Assembly (NCBI RefSeq): GCF_007923445.1
Contig: NZ_VOJI01000005.1
Location: forward strand, 186,001 to 250,000
Direction of reading: 5' to 3'
Source of the DNA: Puniceibacterium confluentis
GTDB taxonomy: Bacteria; Pseudomonadota; Alphaproteobacteria; Rhodobacterales; Rhodobacteraceae
DNA: 64,000 bases
Shown piece after piece: positions 24,920 to 33,922 of the stretch (position 1 is its first letter; every line of letters begins with the position of its first letter). The position numbers and the translations under genes are program-made. The notes below the pieces were generated by a model. The model had not been told where the DNA came from and did no database searches. It saw only the letters and a program-made list of their open reading frames with translations.

Positions 24920-25360
24920 ATGCAAGTTGCACGTAGCCCAGCCCCGCGGCCCCAGCCGCCACAGACCCGGCCCTCGCAGACCCGGCCCTCGCAGGATGCG
25001 CCCTGGCCGCGGCCGCCGTTCTGCCTGCCGGCCGCCGGGCTGGACCAGCCGCCCAGTGGCGCGCGCATCACCGTGGCCGGGCTGGTCATCCTGCGCCAGC
25101 GGCCCGGGACAGCCAAGGGGGTGATCTTTCTCACGCTTGAGGACGAAACCGGCGTCATCAACATCATCGTCTGGCGCAGTCTCTACGAGACGTTCCGCCG
25201 CGCCGTTATTTCGGGGCGGTTGCTGCGTGTCACCGGACGGCTCCAGCGCGAGGGCGGCGTGACCCACGTCCTGGCCGAACGGATCGAGGATATCTCACCT
25301 TTGCTTGACCGCCTGCTATGCCCGGCCGAGGCGCTTTCCCCGGACCGGCAAAGCCGTTAG
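24920..25360 (+). pseudogene. dnaE2: C-terminal remnant of error-prone DNA polymerase DnaE2 (ImuC)
   Basis: The reading frame gives about 146 residues. Roughly the last 100 (ITVAGLVILRQRPGTAKGVIF, LEDETGVINIIVW, then RLLRVTGRLQREGGVTHVLAE) are the OB-fold nucleic-acid-binding domain that ends DnaE2-type polymerases. The PHP, polymerase and thumb regions (about 900 residues), imuA and imuB are absent. The first 45 residues are Pro/Arg/Gln-rich with a duplicated TRPSQ from a 15-bp tandem repeat, not recognisable domain. A LexA box lies 2 nt before the ATG at 24920. The simplest reading is an internal deletion leaving promoter and tail. A residual SOS-induced OB protein is possible, since the frame is open. 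Confidence 0.75.
24962..24991 (+). repeat. perfect 15-bp tandem duplication
   Basis: CAGACCCGGCCCTCG occurs twice head to tail inside the non-conserved 5' part of the dnaE2 remnant. Its phase keeps the frame open. Confidence 0.9.
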
Positions 25361-25404
25361 GGTGCGCGCCAAAGACGTCAAACGCCCCGAGGCCCGAGCA
25401 GCCC

Positions 25405-25917
25405 ATGATTATCAGACTGGCACCCGCCGCCGCGCTTTGCCTTGTGGTCGCCTGCGCGCCGCAGGGCGGCCCCGGTGCGTCTGGCCCGGAGCAGGCCGCC
25501 CTCGCCGCCGAGCGCCGGTCCGATGGCTCGTGCCAGGCACGGGAAATCGTGCCGGCGATCTATGAACAGGTCCCAGGGCAGGTGCAGGTGGTCCAGGCTG
25601 AGCGCGCCGCCGACGGCACCGTGATCCGCCCGCCGATCTACCGCAACGCCACCGTGCCCAAAATTGTGCGACCCCGCGGCGAGATCCGCTTCGAGGTGCC
25701 CTGCCCCGAGACCATGACCCCCGAATTCATCGCAACGTTGCAGCGCGCCCTGCTGGCCCGGGGCTACTATACGGCGGCCATCACCGGACGCATGGACAGC
25801 GCCACGGTTGCGGCCGTGCGGCGCTACCAGTCGGGACGGGGGTTGGACAGCGGCCACCTTGCGCTCGACACCGCCCGGGATCTCGGACTGGTCGCGGTCG
25901 CACTCCCCGCCCCCTGA
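25405..25917 (+). CDS. putative lipoprotein with peptidoglycan-binding domain
   Basis: A 170-residue protein. The N-terminus (MIIRLAPAAALCLVVACAP) ends in a lipobox-like VVAC with the cysteine at about residue 17. The middle has no clear domain (EIVPAIYEQVPGQVQVVQAE, YRNATVPKIVRPRGEIRFEVPCP). The C-terminal 55 residues form a PG_binding_1 unit (FIATLQRALLARGYYTAAITGRMDSATVAAVRRYQ). It probably sits in the outer membrane or periplasm and contacts murein. ATG at 25405 is chosen because the lipoprotein signal begins there. It starts 44 nt after the dnaE2 remnant. Confidence 0.8.
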   Translation: MIIRLAPAAALCLVVACAPQGGPGASGPEQAALAAERRSDGSCQAREIVPAIYEQVPGQVQVVQAERAADGTVIRPPIYRNATVPKIVRPRGEIRFEVPCPETMTPEFIATLQRALLARGYYTAAITGRMDSATVAAVRRYQSGRGLDSGHLALDTARDLGLVAVALPAP

Positions 25918-26300
25918 CCCCGGCGCCCACGGGTTCGAGACCGCCCCGCGCCGCCCCGGCCATGCGTCCCGCCCGAGGCCGCACACCGCCAGGGTCCGCC
26001 CCCGGCATCGACGGCTGGGGCGCGAGCGCCGCGAACAGCAAATCTGTGAACCCAGAGGCTCAGCCTCTGCACCGGGCCGCCGGTTCGACCAGACCGGGCC
26101 TCTCTGGCCGGGCACGCCAGCACCTCATGCCACCCTCGGACCACAGGTGCCGCGCAACATGACCGTGACGCGGAACCCCGACGCCGCGCCACCATGGCGC
26201 GGATCCGGCACACCCGTCAGGCTGCCCACCGGGACACTCAGGTCACAGCGTGGCTCTGGACGGTCCGGCAACCCTGCGGGTCCGCGCGCCGACAGGCCGA
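25918..26300. other. intergenic stretch without a supported gene
   Basis: About 380 nt between the convergent lipoprotein and degP genes. Open frames here are Arg/Pro-rich and show no family resemblance or ribosome-binding site. A perfect palindrome CAGAGGCT C AGCCTCTG at 26054-26070 could help terminate the lipoprotein transcript but lacks a T-run. Confidence 0.6.
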
Positions 26301-26332
26301 AAACGAAAAGCGCCCCGTTGCCGGAGCGCTTT
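26301..26332 (-). terminator. rho-independent terminator of degP
   Basis: In minus-strand direction an AAGCGCTCCG / CGGGGCGCTT stem is followed by TTCGTTTT, 28 nt after the degP stop. Confidence 0.75.
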
Positions 26333-26359
26333 GCAGTCAACCCAAAGGTTCGGGCCGGT

Positions 26360-27835
26360 CTATTTCTTGGCCAGGCTCAGCGCCACAAAGCGCGGGTCGC
26401 CGCCGCGCCGGACAAGCAGCAACAACGACTTGCGCCCGGCCTCTTCCGCCTCGGCGATGCGATCCTGGAGATCGGCCACGCTCAGCACCGCGCTTTGTCC
26501 GGCTTCGGTGATGACATCCCCGGTGCGCAGCCCCTTTTCAAACGCTTCCGAACTTTCGTCGACCGCGGTCACCGCCAGACCCTTGACCGTCTCGGCCAGT
26601 TGCATCTCGTCGCGCATCTGCGAGGTCAGCGGCACCAGTGTCAGTCCCAGAAGATCGACCTCGGCGGGCTCTTCCTCGTCGGGGACAACCTGTGCCGCAG
26701 GCACGGCGCTTTCGGCCTCTTCGCGGCGGCCCAACGTGATCCGCAACGTCTCGGTCTTGCCTTCGCGGTTGACGACCACGCGCACGGTCTTGCCCACCTC
26801 GGTGTTGCCGACCTGCCGGACCAGTCCGCGCGTGTCCGCCACGTCCTTGCCGTCAAAGCTCAGGATCACGTCACCCGATTTCATGCCCGCCTCCATGGCA
26901 GGGCCTTCGGGCACATCCGTCACCAGCGCCCCGGCGGCGGAGGCAAGCCCCATCGCCTCGGCGACATCGTCTGTGACGTCCTGGATGCGCACGCCCAGCC
27001 AGCCACGGCGCGTCTCGCCAAATTCCTTGAGCTGATTGACCACCCGCTGCACGACATTGGACGCCATCGAAAAGCCGATCCCGATCGACCCCCCGTTGGG
27101 TGACAGGATCGCCGTGTTCACCCCGACCACGTCGCCATCCATGTTGAACAGCGGCCCACCCGAGTTGCCGCGATTGATCGCCGCGTCCGTCTGGATGTAA
27201 TCGTCATATGTGCCCGACAGCGCCCGGTTGCGGGCCGAAACGATTCCCGCCGAGACCGAGAAGCCCTGCCCCAGCGGATTGCCCATGGCCATGACCCAGT
27301 CGCCGACGCGGGCGAGGTCGCTGTTGCCGAAATTCACAAATTTCAGCGGCGTCTGCGCCTCGACCTTGAGCAGCGCGATATCGGTGTTGGGATCGGTGCC
27401 GACAAGGGTGGCGGGCAATTCAAAGCCTTCGAAAAATTCGATCTGGATCTCGTCGGCACCTTCGATGACGTGGTTGTTGGTGACCACATAGCCGTCTTCG
27501 GAAATCACGAAGCCCGACCCCAGCGCCGACGATTTGCGCGGCCGATCACCCTGCTGACCGTTGCGGTCCTGAAATTCGCGGAAGAAATCCTCGAAAGGCG
27601 ACCCCTCGGGAACGATGCCCTGCGGGCCGGTGCGCCCGGCAACGGTTGTCGAAGTGGTGATGTTGACCACCGCGGGGCTGATCCGTGCGGCGAGGTCCGC
27701 AAAGCTTTTCGGCGCCCCCTGAGCGGCGGCCATCAGAGAGGTCGACAGGATCAGAATCATCGACAGCGTCGACAACCAGAACAGGCGCAGCGGCGTAGCA
27801 GACTCGCATGTCCGGGCAATTGCTTCGGGTTTCAA
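26360..27835 (-). CDS. degP: Do-family periplasmic serine protease (DegP/HtrA)
   Basis: A 491-residue protease/chaperone with an N-terminal export signal, a trypsin-like domain with H122 (TNNHVIEGA), D152 (DPNTDIALLK) and S225 (NRGNSGGPLF), and two C-terminal PDZ domains (ETRRGWLGVRIQDV.. and the last about 90 residues). I chose the TTG at 27835 because AAGGAG lies 6 nt upstream and gives a usual-length signal region; no ATG is well placed. A Q/G-rich loop (RNGQQGDRPRK) corresponds to the LA loop. It is the last gene of the rpiA-gor-hflKC cluster. Confidence 0.95.
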   Translation of the reverse strand: MKPEAIARTCESATPLRLFWLSTLSMILILSTSLMAAAQGAPKSFADLAARISPAVVNITTSTTVAGRTGPQGIVPEGSPFEDFFREFQDRNGQQGDRPRKSSALGSGFVISEDGYVVTNNHVIEGADEIQIEFFEGFELPATLVGTDPNTDIALLKVEAQTPLKFVNFGNSDLARVGDWVMAMGNPLGQGFSVSAGIVSARNRALSGTYDDYIQTDAAINRGNSGGPLFNMDGDVVGVNTAILSPNGGSIGIGFSMASNVVQRVVNQLKEFGETRRGWLGVRIQDVTDDVAEAMGLASAAGALVTDVPEGPAMEAGMKSGDVILSFDGKDVADTRGLVRQVGNTEVGKTVRVVVNREGKTETLRITLGRREEAESAVPAAQVVPDEEEPAEVDLLGLTLVPLTSQMRDEMQLAETVKGLAVTAVDESSEAFEKGLRTGDVITEAGQSAVLSVADLQDRIAEAEEAGRKSLLLLVRRGGDPRFVALSLAKK

Positions 27836-28097
27836 AGGGAACTCCTTCTTTGTGAGGATCAGGTGCGCGGCGGCGGTCTTGCCTCTTACAGTTAGGAACA
27901 TAAGGGCGTTCGGGCAACACTCAAAGCCAGAGTTATCCGATCAAGCGGATGTGACCACGGCGTGACTGCCCGCAGCGCCGACGCCTGCAGGGCCATGAAA
28001 TTCCGTCGTCTGACGATACCGATTCAATATACCGCAAAAACCGGAAAAATGGAGCAAAAAAACTGGGCGCATTTGCCGGTATTCCGACCGCGTGCCT

Positions 28098-28289
28098 TCA
28101 GTGGAACCGCTGCGCGCCCCACAGGAACACCAGACCCAAGGCGATGGCGCCCAGCCCGAATGTCCGCCGGGCCTCGACCGGCATGGCGCGCAGCGTTTCG
28201 AGCAGGCGTTCGACAAGAGAAGGGGCCAGTGCGTACACCAGCCCCTCGATCACAAGGACCATTCCGATCCCCAGCAGGACGTCCGACAT
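28098..28289 (-). CDS. DUF2065 small membrane protein
   Basis: A 63-residue protein with two transmembrane segments, LLGIGMVLVIEGLVYALAP and GLGAIALGLVFLWG, joined by VERLLETLRAMPVEARRT: the standard DUF2065 pattern. Its start overlaps the hflC stop by one base (TGATG). DUF2065 genes often follow hflKC in this group, so a link to the FtsH-HflKC membrane complex is plausible. Confidence 0.9.
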   Translation of the reverse strand: MSDVLLGIGMVLVIEGLVYALAPSLVERLLETLRAMPVEARRTFGLGAIALGLVFLWGAQRFH

Positions 28290-29209
28290 CAGTTGGACGC
28301 GGGTGCCGTCTGCGCCCGGGGGGCGCGGGCGGGTCCCGCCAGCCGTTCGGACTTGAAGTAGTCGAAGAACTCGGAATCCGGCGTCATCACCATGGTCGAG
28401 TTGTCGCCGGTCAGGGCCTTTTCATAGGCCTGAAGCGACCGGTAGAAGGCAAAGAACTCCTGATCGGCGCCGTAGGCTTCGGCAAACACCTGGTTGCGAC
28501 GGGCGTCGGCTTCACCGCGGATGATGTTTGCATCCCGGTCTGCCTCCGACAAGGTCTCGGTCACGGTACGATCCGCGAGCGCACGCACCCGCTGGGCCGC
28601 CTCGTTACCGCGGGCGATCTCGTCGGCCGCTTCGCGTTCCCGCTCGGCGCGCATCCTTGCGAACGTTGCCTCGAGGTTCTGCGCCGGAAGGTTGGTCTGC
28701 TTGAGCCGCACGTCGACCACATCGAGTCCCAGACCGCGCGCAGAGTTGCGCGCCTGATCGCGGATCCGGGTCATCAGCTGGCGCCGGTCTTCGGACAGGA
28801 TGGTGTCCGAGGTGACCTGATCGGCACCCAGCACTTCGCGGATCTGAGCGTTCAGGACCGACGACAGACGATCCTCGGCGGCCCGGATGCCGCCCACGCC
28901 CACGGCCTGACGGAACTGCACCACATCGGCAATGCGGTAGCGGGCAAAGGCGTCGACGACCAGGCGGCGGTCGTCCGAGGGGGTGACTTCGATGGTTTCG
29001 GTGTCCAGCGACAGGATGCGGTCGTCATATTTCACCACGTCCTGGATGAAGGGGATCTTGAACGCCAGACCCGGGTCTTCCTTCACGGCCTTGATCTGTC
29101 CGAACTGCAGCACCAGCGCCTTTTCACGCTCGTCCACAACAAAGACCGAGGACCAGATGCCGACGAAGATGACCGCGATGACGATCAGGATGATATTCAG
29201 CTTTTGCAT
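28289..29209 (-). CDS. hflC: HflC, SPFH-domain subunit of the FtsH-modulating complex
   Basis: A 306-residue protein with one N-terminal transmembrane anchor (LNIILIVIAVIFVGIWSSVFVV), then a prohibitin/SPFH domain (FVVDEREKALVLQFGQIKAV, PGLAFKIPFIQ), an Ala/Glu-rich coiled coil (RMRAEREREAADEIARGNEAAQRVRA) and the EFFAFYRSLQAYEKAL motif. With HflK it surrounds FtsH and restrains its protease activity. It starts 3 nt after the hflK stop. Confidence 0.96.
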   Translation of the reverse strand: MQKLNIILIVIAVIFVGIWSSVFVVDEREKALVLQFGQIKAVKEDPGLAFKIPFIQDVVKYDDRILSLDTETIEVTPSDDRRLVVDAFARYRIADVVQFRQAVGVGGIRAAEDRLSSVLNAQIREVLGADQVTSDTILSEDRRQLMTRIRDQARNSARGLGLDVVDVRLKQTNLPAQNLEATFARMRAEREREAADEIARGNEAAQRVRALADRTVTETLSEADRDANIIRGEADARRNQVFAEAYGADQEFFAFYRSLQAYEKALTGDNSTMVMTPDSEFFDYFKSERLAGPARAPRAQTAPASN

Positions 29210-29212
29210 GGC

Positions 29213-30367
29213 TCAGTTCCCTTCCTGCGTGCGGTTGCGGCCCAGTTCGTTGAGCGGAAGATACGGCACCACGCCGCCCCCCTGCCCGTCTCTGCCGGTC
29301 ACCGACGGGTCCAGGATCATCTTGTCGACATTGCCCAGAACACGTTCCATCGTTTCAAGGTACAGGCGCTTGCGCGTCACGTCCTCGGCCTTGGAGTATT
29401 CCTCGAGCACCGAGGTAAAGCGACTGGCGTCGCCCAGCGCCTCGTTGACAACACGGGCGCGGTAGCCTTCGGCCTCTTCCTGGATCTGCGCCGCTTCACC
29501 GCGGGCTTCGGCCAGGACACGGTTGGCATAGGCATCGGCCTGACGCTGCAACCGGTCCCGCTCCTGTTCGGCGGCCTGCACTTCGCGGAAGCTGTCGATG
29601 ACCTCGCGGGGCGGATCGGCGGTTTCAAGGTTTACCCGGACAATGTTGATGCCGCTTTCGTATTCATCCAGCGTGGCCTGCACATTGGCCATCGCGGTAT
29701 CCGCGATCAATCCGCGGTCCCGGTTGAGGATCGGCGCAAGGTTGCTGGCCGCGATGATCTCGCGCATCACCGATTCCGACACCGCACCGACGGTCAGCTG
29801 CGGATCGCGGATGTTGAACAGCAGCTTGGCAGGGTCGTTGATGTTCCAGACCACCTGGAATTCGATGTCGACGATGTTGGCATCGGTGGTCAGCATCAGT
29901 CCGTCACCATTGCCGCCGCGGCGGCTGCCGATGTTTTCGGTCCGCTCCGAGGTCACGTTGACCACTTCGTAGGTCACCAGTGGCCAGGGCGCAAAGTTCA
30001 GACCCGGATCGCCGGTGCTGGAATATTCCCCCAGAAACAGTTCGACCGACTGCTCTTCCGGCTTGACGGTGTAGAAACTGTTGAACGCCCAGAACCCGGC
30101 GACCAGCAGCGCGCCGATGGTCAGGGTGCCGCGGGTCAGCATCGGACCGCCGCCGCCAGAGCCACCGGAGCCATTGGTCGGCCCGGTGTTGCCACGCCCG
30201 CCCATGAGCACCCGCAGACGCTCCTGCCCCTTTTTCACAAGCTCGTCGATCTCGGGAATCTGCGACCCGCCGTCCTCGGGACGTCTGCCACCGCCGTTGT
30301 TCCCGCGATTGCCGCCGCCCTGTCCGCTTCCGCCGCCGCCCCAGGGGCCGCCGTTGTTGCCTGCCAT
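29213..30367 (-). CDS. hflK: HflK, SPFH-domain subunit of the FtsH-modulating complex
   Basis: About 384 residues. The N-terminus is Gly/Asn-rich and cytoplasmic (MAGNNGGPWGGGGSGQGGG), followed by IDELVKKGQERLRVLMGG, a second Gly-rich stretch, a transmembrane segment (LTIGALLVAGFWAFNSFYTV), an SPFH domain (VKPEEQSVELFLGEY, DPGLNFAPWPL) and a coiled coil rich in Gln/Ala/Glu. I chose the second in-frame ATG (30367) because the Gly-rich HflK start is typical there; one 30 nt upstream is possible. hflC follows directly. Confidence 0.95.
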   Translation of the reverse strand: MAGNNGGPWGGGGSGQGGGNRGNNGGGRRPEDGGSQIPEIDELVKKGQERLRVLMGGRGNTGPTNGSGGSGGGGPMLTRGTLTIGALLVAGFWAFNSFYTVKPEEQSVELFLGEYSSTGDPGLNFAPWPLVTYEVVNVTSERTENIGSRRGGNGDGLMLTTDANIVDIEFQVVWNINDPAKLLFNIRDPQLTVGAVSESVMREIIAASNLAPILNRDRGLIADTAMANVQATLDEYESGINIVRVNLETADPPREVIDSFREVQAAEQERDRLQRQADAYANRVLAEARGEAAQIQEEAEGYRARVVNEALGDASRFTSVLEEYSKAEDVTRKRLYLETMERVLGNVDKMILDPSVTGRDGQGGGVVPYLPLNELGRNRTQEGN

Positions 30368-30439
30368 GTGGTGTCTTTCCCTCTCGGTCAAATTCATCTT
30401 GGGCGCTGTGCCTTTAACCTGTGCAATCGCGCACGGAAT

Positions 30440-31909
30440 TCAAGCGCTGCGCACCGGATTGCGCATCGTCACGATCTCTTCCGACATCGTCGGATGAACT
30501 GCCACGGTGCGGTCGAAATCTTCTTTGGTGGCACCCATCTTGATCGCGATGCCTGCCAGCTGGATCATTTCGCCGGCATTGGGCGCGACGATGTGGCACC
30601 CCAGGACCTTGCGGTTTGCCTTGGACACGATCAGCTTCATCAACACCCGGTCGGGCTTGCCGATAAACGCGGTCTGCATCGGGCGGAACGATGTGCAATA
30701 GACATCGATCTCCTCCTGCTCGCGGGCGTCTTCCTCGTTCATCCCGACGGTCCCCAGTTCGGGCTGGGTGAAAACCGCACTGGGGATCAACGCGTGATCG
30801 ACCGGCGTCGGGTTGCCCTTGAACACGGTCTCGACAAAGGCCATGCCCTCGCGGATGGCGACCGGGGTCAGGTTCACGCGGTCCGTCACATCGCCGATCG
30901 CATAGATCGACGGAACGGCGGTCTGGCTGTAGGCATCGACTTCGATCTGGCCGCCACGGCCCAGCTTCACGCCCAGTTCCTCGAGCCCCATGCCGTCGGT
31001 GTTGGGCCTGCGACCGGTGGCAAAGAGCACCCGGTCGAACACCCGGGAACTGCCGTTGGTGGCCTTGACGCGGATCGGCCCGTCGCTTGTGTCGCCGCTC
31101 TGCCTGCCCCGGTGGCTCATGCCGCTGTCGCCCACGGTCTCACCGGTGTCCTGAATCGGCCCGCCCATGCCAGTGTCGGAATCGTCTGACCCGGCGCAGT
31201 CCATTTCCACGATGTTTGTGCCGATGTGCAGGTCGATGCCGCGCTCGCGCATCGATTCCGCGATCAGGCCACGGGCCTCTTCGTCAAAGCCGCGCAGGAT
31301 CTGTGCCCCGCGATAGTATAGCGTCACTTCGACGCCAAGCCCGTGCAGGATGCAGGCAAATTCGCAGGCGATATAGCCGCCGCCGACGATCAGGATCGAC
31401 TTGGGCAGCGTCTCCTGATGGAAGATGTCATCCGAAACCATGCCCAGGTCGGCGTTGTTCATGTCGGGGCGCACGGGGCGGCCGCCGGTCGCCACCAGGA
31501 TATGTTTGGCCGTTTTCTCTTCGCCATTGGCCAGCGACACGGTGTGCGGATCCTTCAGCGTCGCCCGGCAGTCGAATGTGTCGACCCCCGACGCGCTGAG
31601 CAGCTTGCGGTAGACACCTTCAAGCCGGTCCAGTTCGCCGTTGAGCCGCGTCGAGAACCGGCCCCAGTCAAAGGCGCCGCCGGTGACATCCCAACCATAG
31701 AGGCCCGCGTCCTCGGACAGACCGGAAAATTCGCTGGCAAAGACCATCAGCTTTTTCGGCACGCAGCCGCGGATCACACAGGTGCCGCCGTAGCGGCTCT
31801 CTTCTGCCAGCCCGACCTTTGCTCCGGTTTCGCCTGCGGCCACCCGCGCGGCACGAACACCACCCGAACCGCCGCCGATGACAAAAAGGTCGTAGTCAAA
31901 TTCACGCAT
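30440..31909 (-). CDS. gor: glutathione-disulfide reductase with an extra loop
   Basis: A 489-residue NADPH-dependent flavoprotein. It has the FAD Rossmann motif VIGGGSGGVRAARVAA, the redox disulfide C44-C49 (GGTCVIRGCVPKK), the NADPH motif IVGGGYIACEFA with R200 and R206 for the 2'-phosphate, FATGRRPN, and the catalytic H472 (HPTMSEE). Usual length is 450-460. The excess is a low-complexity insert, about residues 238-277 (rich in Gly, Asp, Ser and Thr), between two strands of the NADPH domain. I start at 31909 (MREFDYDLFVIGGG); upstream in-frame codons are not FAD-domain-like. It is cotranscribed with rpiA and hflK. Confidence 0.95.
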   Translation of the reverse strand: MREFDYDLFVIGGGSGGVRAARVAAGETGAKVGLAEESRYGGTCVIRGCVPKKLMVFASEFSGLSEDAGLYGWDVTGGAFDWGRFSTRLNGELDRLEGVYRKLLSASGVDTFDCRATLKDPHTVSLANGEEKTAKHILVATGGRPVRPDMNNADLGMVSDDIFHQETLPKSILIVGGGYIACEFACILHGLGVEVTLYYRGAQILRGFDEEARGLIAESMRERGIDLHIGTNIVEMDCAGSDDSDTGMGGPIQDTGETVGDSGMSHRGRQSGDTSDGPIRVKATNGSSRVFDRVLFATGRRPNTDGMGLEELGVKLGRGGQIEVDAYSQTAVPSIYAIGDVTDRVNLTPVAIREGMAFVETVFKGNPTPVDHALIPSAVFTQPELGTVGMNEEDAREQEEIDVYCTSFRPMQTAFIGKPDRVLMKLIVSKANRKVLGCHIVAPNAGEMIQLAGIAIKMGATKEDFDRTVAVHPTMSEEIVTMRNPVRSA

Positions 31910-32164
31910 TGCAGTGTCCCTCTCCGTCCTCGGGGCGCAGATATCCCACAGGACCCCCGGCTTGGCCATAGCCCCGAGCCGGAAAAACCCCGATGACCCG
32001 ACCCGATGCATCAAGCCGCAGCGGGTCAGAATTGCGCCGGGGCCCTTCCGGGCAGATGCAACAGACAGCCGTCCGCGGTCCGCGGGCACAAGATCCGGCA
32101 CCTGTCCGCGCCTGGCCGCTCACCCTCAGAAGCGCGGCTTCGTCCTTGCTGCCGCCCGGCGCCT

Positions 32165-32953
32165 TCAGTCCCCCAGATCGCTGAACAGATTGTCGGTTTC
32201 GACAAATTCCAGCCGATCTTCCTGCACCGTTCCGGCGTTGATATCCCGCAATTCGACCCGGCCAGTGCCATGCCCGATCACCACCACATCGCAGATGTCG
32301 ATGAACAGCCCGTTCTCGACCACGCCGGGGATCTGGTTCAGGACCATAGCCAGCTGCCGCGCATTGCCGATCCGGCCCAGGTGCAGATCAAGGATATGGT
32401 TGCCCTCGTCGGTGATGAAGGGGCGTTCGCCGTTCATCCGCAGACTGGCCTTGCGGCCCATGACATCCATTGCCACCAGCGTCTCTTCGATCAATGCCTG
32501 CGTGGTGGGCCAGCCAAAGGGGATGACCTCGACCGGCAGCGGAAAGGCTCCCAGTGTCCCGACCTCCTTGGCCGCGTCCGCGATCACGATCATCTGGTCA
32601 CTGGCGGTCGCCACGATCTTTTCCTGCAGCAGCGCGCCACCGCCGCCCTTGATCAGGTTCAGCTCGGAATCAAACTCGTCGGCGCCGTCAATGGTCAGGT
32701 CCAGCCAACGCGCCTCATCCAGGCTGATGACCTCGATGCCGACCTCGCGCGCAAGTTCGGCGGTGCGGGTGGACGTGGGTACACCCTTAATCTTCAACCC
32801 GTCCTGGCGCACCATTTCCCCGAGACAGCGCACGAGCCAGGCGGCGGTCGAGCCGGTCCCCAGACCGACACGCATTCCATCCTCGACAAAATCCGCAGCG
32901 CGACGGGCGGCGACAAACTTGGCCTTGTCGATGGGCGACAGTTCTCCGGACAT
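32165..32953 (-). CDS. rpiA: ribose-5-phosphate isomerase A
   Basis: A 262-residue pentose phosphate pathway enzyme interconverting ribose 5-phosphate and ribulose 5-phosphate. Substrate-binding motifs VGLGTGSTAAW (about 29-39), LTIDGADEFD (with the catalytic aspartate region) and KGGGGALLQEKIVA are present. GAGGAG lies 7 nt before the ATG at 32953. It heads the minus-strand rpiA-gor-hflK-hflC-degP series and diverges from a GST gene. Confidence 0.97.
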   Translation of the reverse strand: MSGELSPIDKAKFVAARRAADFVEDGMRVGLGTGSTAAWLVRCLGEMVRQDGLKIKGVPTSTRTAELAREVGIEVISLDEARWLDLTIDGADEFDSELNLIKGGGGALLQEKIVATASDQMIVIADAAKEVGTLGAFPLPVEVIPFGWPTTQALIEETLVAMDVMGRKASLRMNGERPFITDEGNHILDLHLGRIGNARQLAMVLNQIPGVVENGLFIDICDVVVIGHGTGRVELRDINAGTVQEDRLEFVETDNLFSDLGD

Positions 32954-33221
32954 GGCATGACTCCTCTGCTTTGTGCCGCTTATAGAAAGGATGTGCCCCG
33001 CGTGCGAGGCCGAATCGGTACCGGCGTGCCGCCTGTCCGGCAGATGTCCGCTGCGGTGTGCGATCCAGCCGCCGCCGGACACCGGCGCGCCGCAGGCGTT
33101 CAACCGGATCACGCGTGGTGCCGCCCGCCCGGCCTGCCCGCCGTCGGCCGGTGCGCTTTCCACGCCTCGCAGGTCGTTTCCCGGCCTTGCCCGGACCGGA
33201 GGGCGCTGTAGACACCAACGC

Positions 33222-33920
33222 ATGACACCAGAGTATCGCCTGCACTATGCCCCGGACAATGCGTCGCTGATCATCCGGCTGGCGCTTCTGGAACTGCGCG
33301 CGCCGTTTGACACCGTGCTTGTCGACCGCGCCAGCCGGGCACAGGACGGCGCCGCCTACCGCAGGGTCAATCCGGTGGGACGGATTCCGGCGCTGGAAAC
33401 CCCGCAGGGGCCGATCTTCGAGACAGCCGCCATACTGCTGTGGCTCGCCGACCGGCATGGCGCCCTGATGCCCGCCGCCGATGATCCGGCACGCGGCGCG
33501 GCGCTGTCCTGGCTGTTTTTCCTGTCCAACACCCTGCACGCGGAATTGCGCATGCTGTTCTACCCCGAAATCTATGCCGGCCCCGGGGCCGGCGAACAGA
33601 TTCGCGCGCCCCTGACGGCCGGCCTGCAGCGCCACCTGAGCCTGCTCAACCGCCAGGCCGCAACCGACACCGGCAGTTTCGGTTCCGCTCACGCCCTGGC
33701 GCTCGACCTGTATCTCGCGCCCCTGCTGCGCTGGTGCGCGCTCTATCCTGCGGGGCACACCGATTGGTTCGACCTGCAGACCTATCCTGCCCTCGCAGAG
33801 CTTGCCGCCCGGCTCGAGGCGCGCGACACTGTGCGCGCGGCTGCACACGCCGAAGGGCTCGGCCCCCGCCCCTTTACCGCTCCACGACACGCAATCCCTC
33901 CGATAGGAAGCGCAACTTAA
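33222..33920 (+). CDS. glutathione S-transferase family protein
   Basis: A 232-residue protein with a thioredoxin-like N-terminal domain (YRLHYAPDNASLIIRLALLEL, RRVNPVGRIPALETPQGPIFETAAILLWLADRHG with the cis-Pro and E-T glutathione-binding pair) and an alpha-helical C-terminal domain. The substrate is unknown. The stop ends 2 nt before the sdaA start, so the two genes are probably coupled. Confidence 0.88.
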   Translation: MTPEYRLHYAPDNASLIIRLALLELRAPFDTVLVDRASRAQDGAAYRRVNPVGRIPALETPQGPIFETAAILLWLADRHGALMPAADDPARGAALSWLFFLSNTLHAELRMLFYPEIYAGPGAGEQIRAPLTAGLQRHLSLLNRQAATDTGSFGSAHALALDLYLAPLLRWCALYPAGHTDWFDLQTYPALAELAARLEARDTVRAAAHAEGLGPRPFTAPRHAIPPIGSAT

Positions 33921-33922
33921 CC

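Noticed and set aside
27962-31189. A 1075-codon plus-strand frame
   Set aside because: It lies entirely antisense to hflC, hflK and gor, whose products are certain. The translation is His/Arg/Gly-rich without domain resemblance, as expected from the complement of GC-rich genes.
33000-33221. Riboswitch or leader RNA before the GST-sdaA pair
   Set aside because: The region has several GC-rich inverted repeats, but none matches a glycine, SAM or other riboswitch core that I can recognise.
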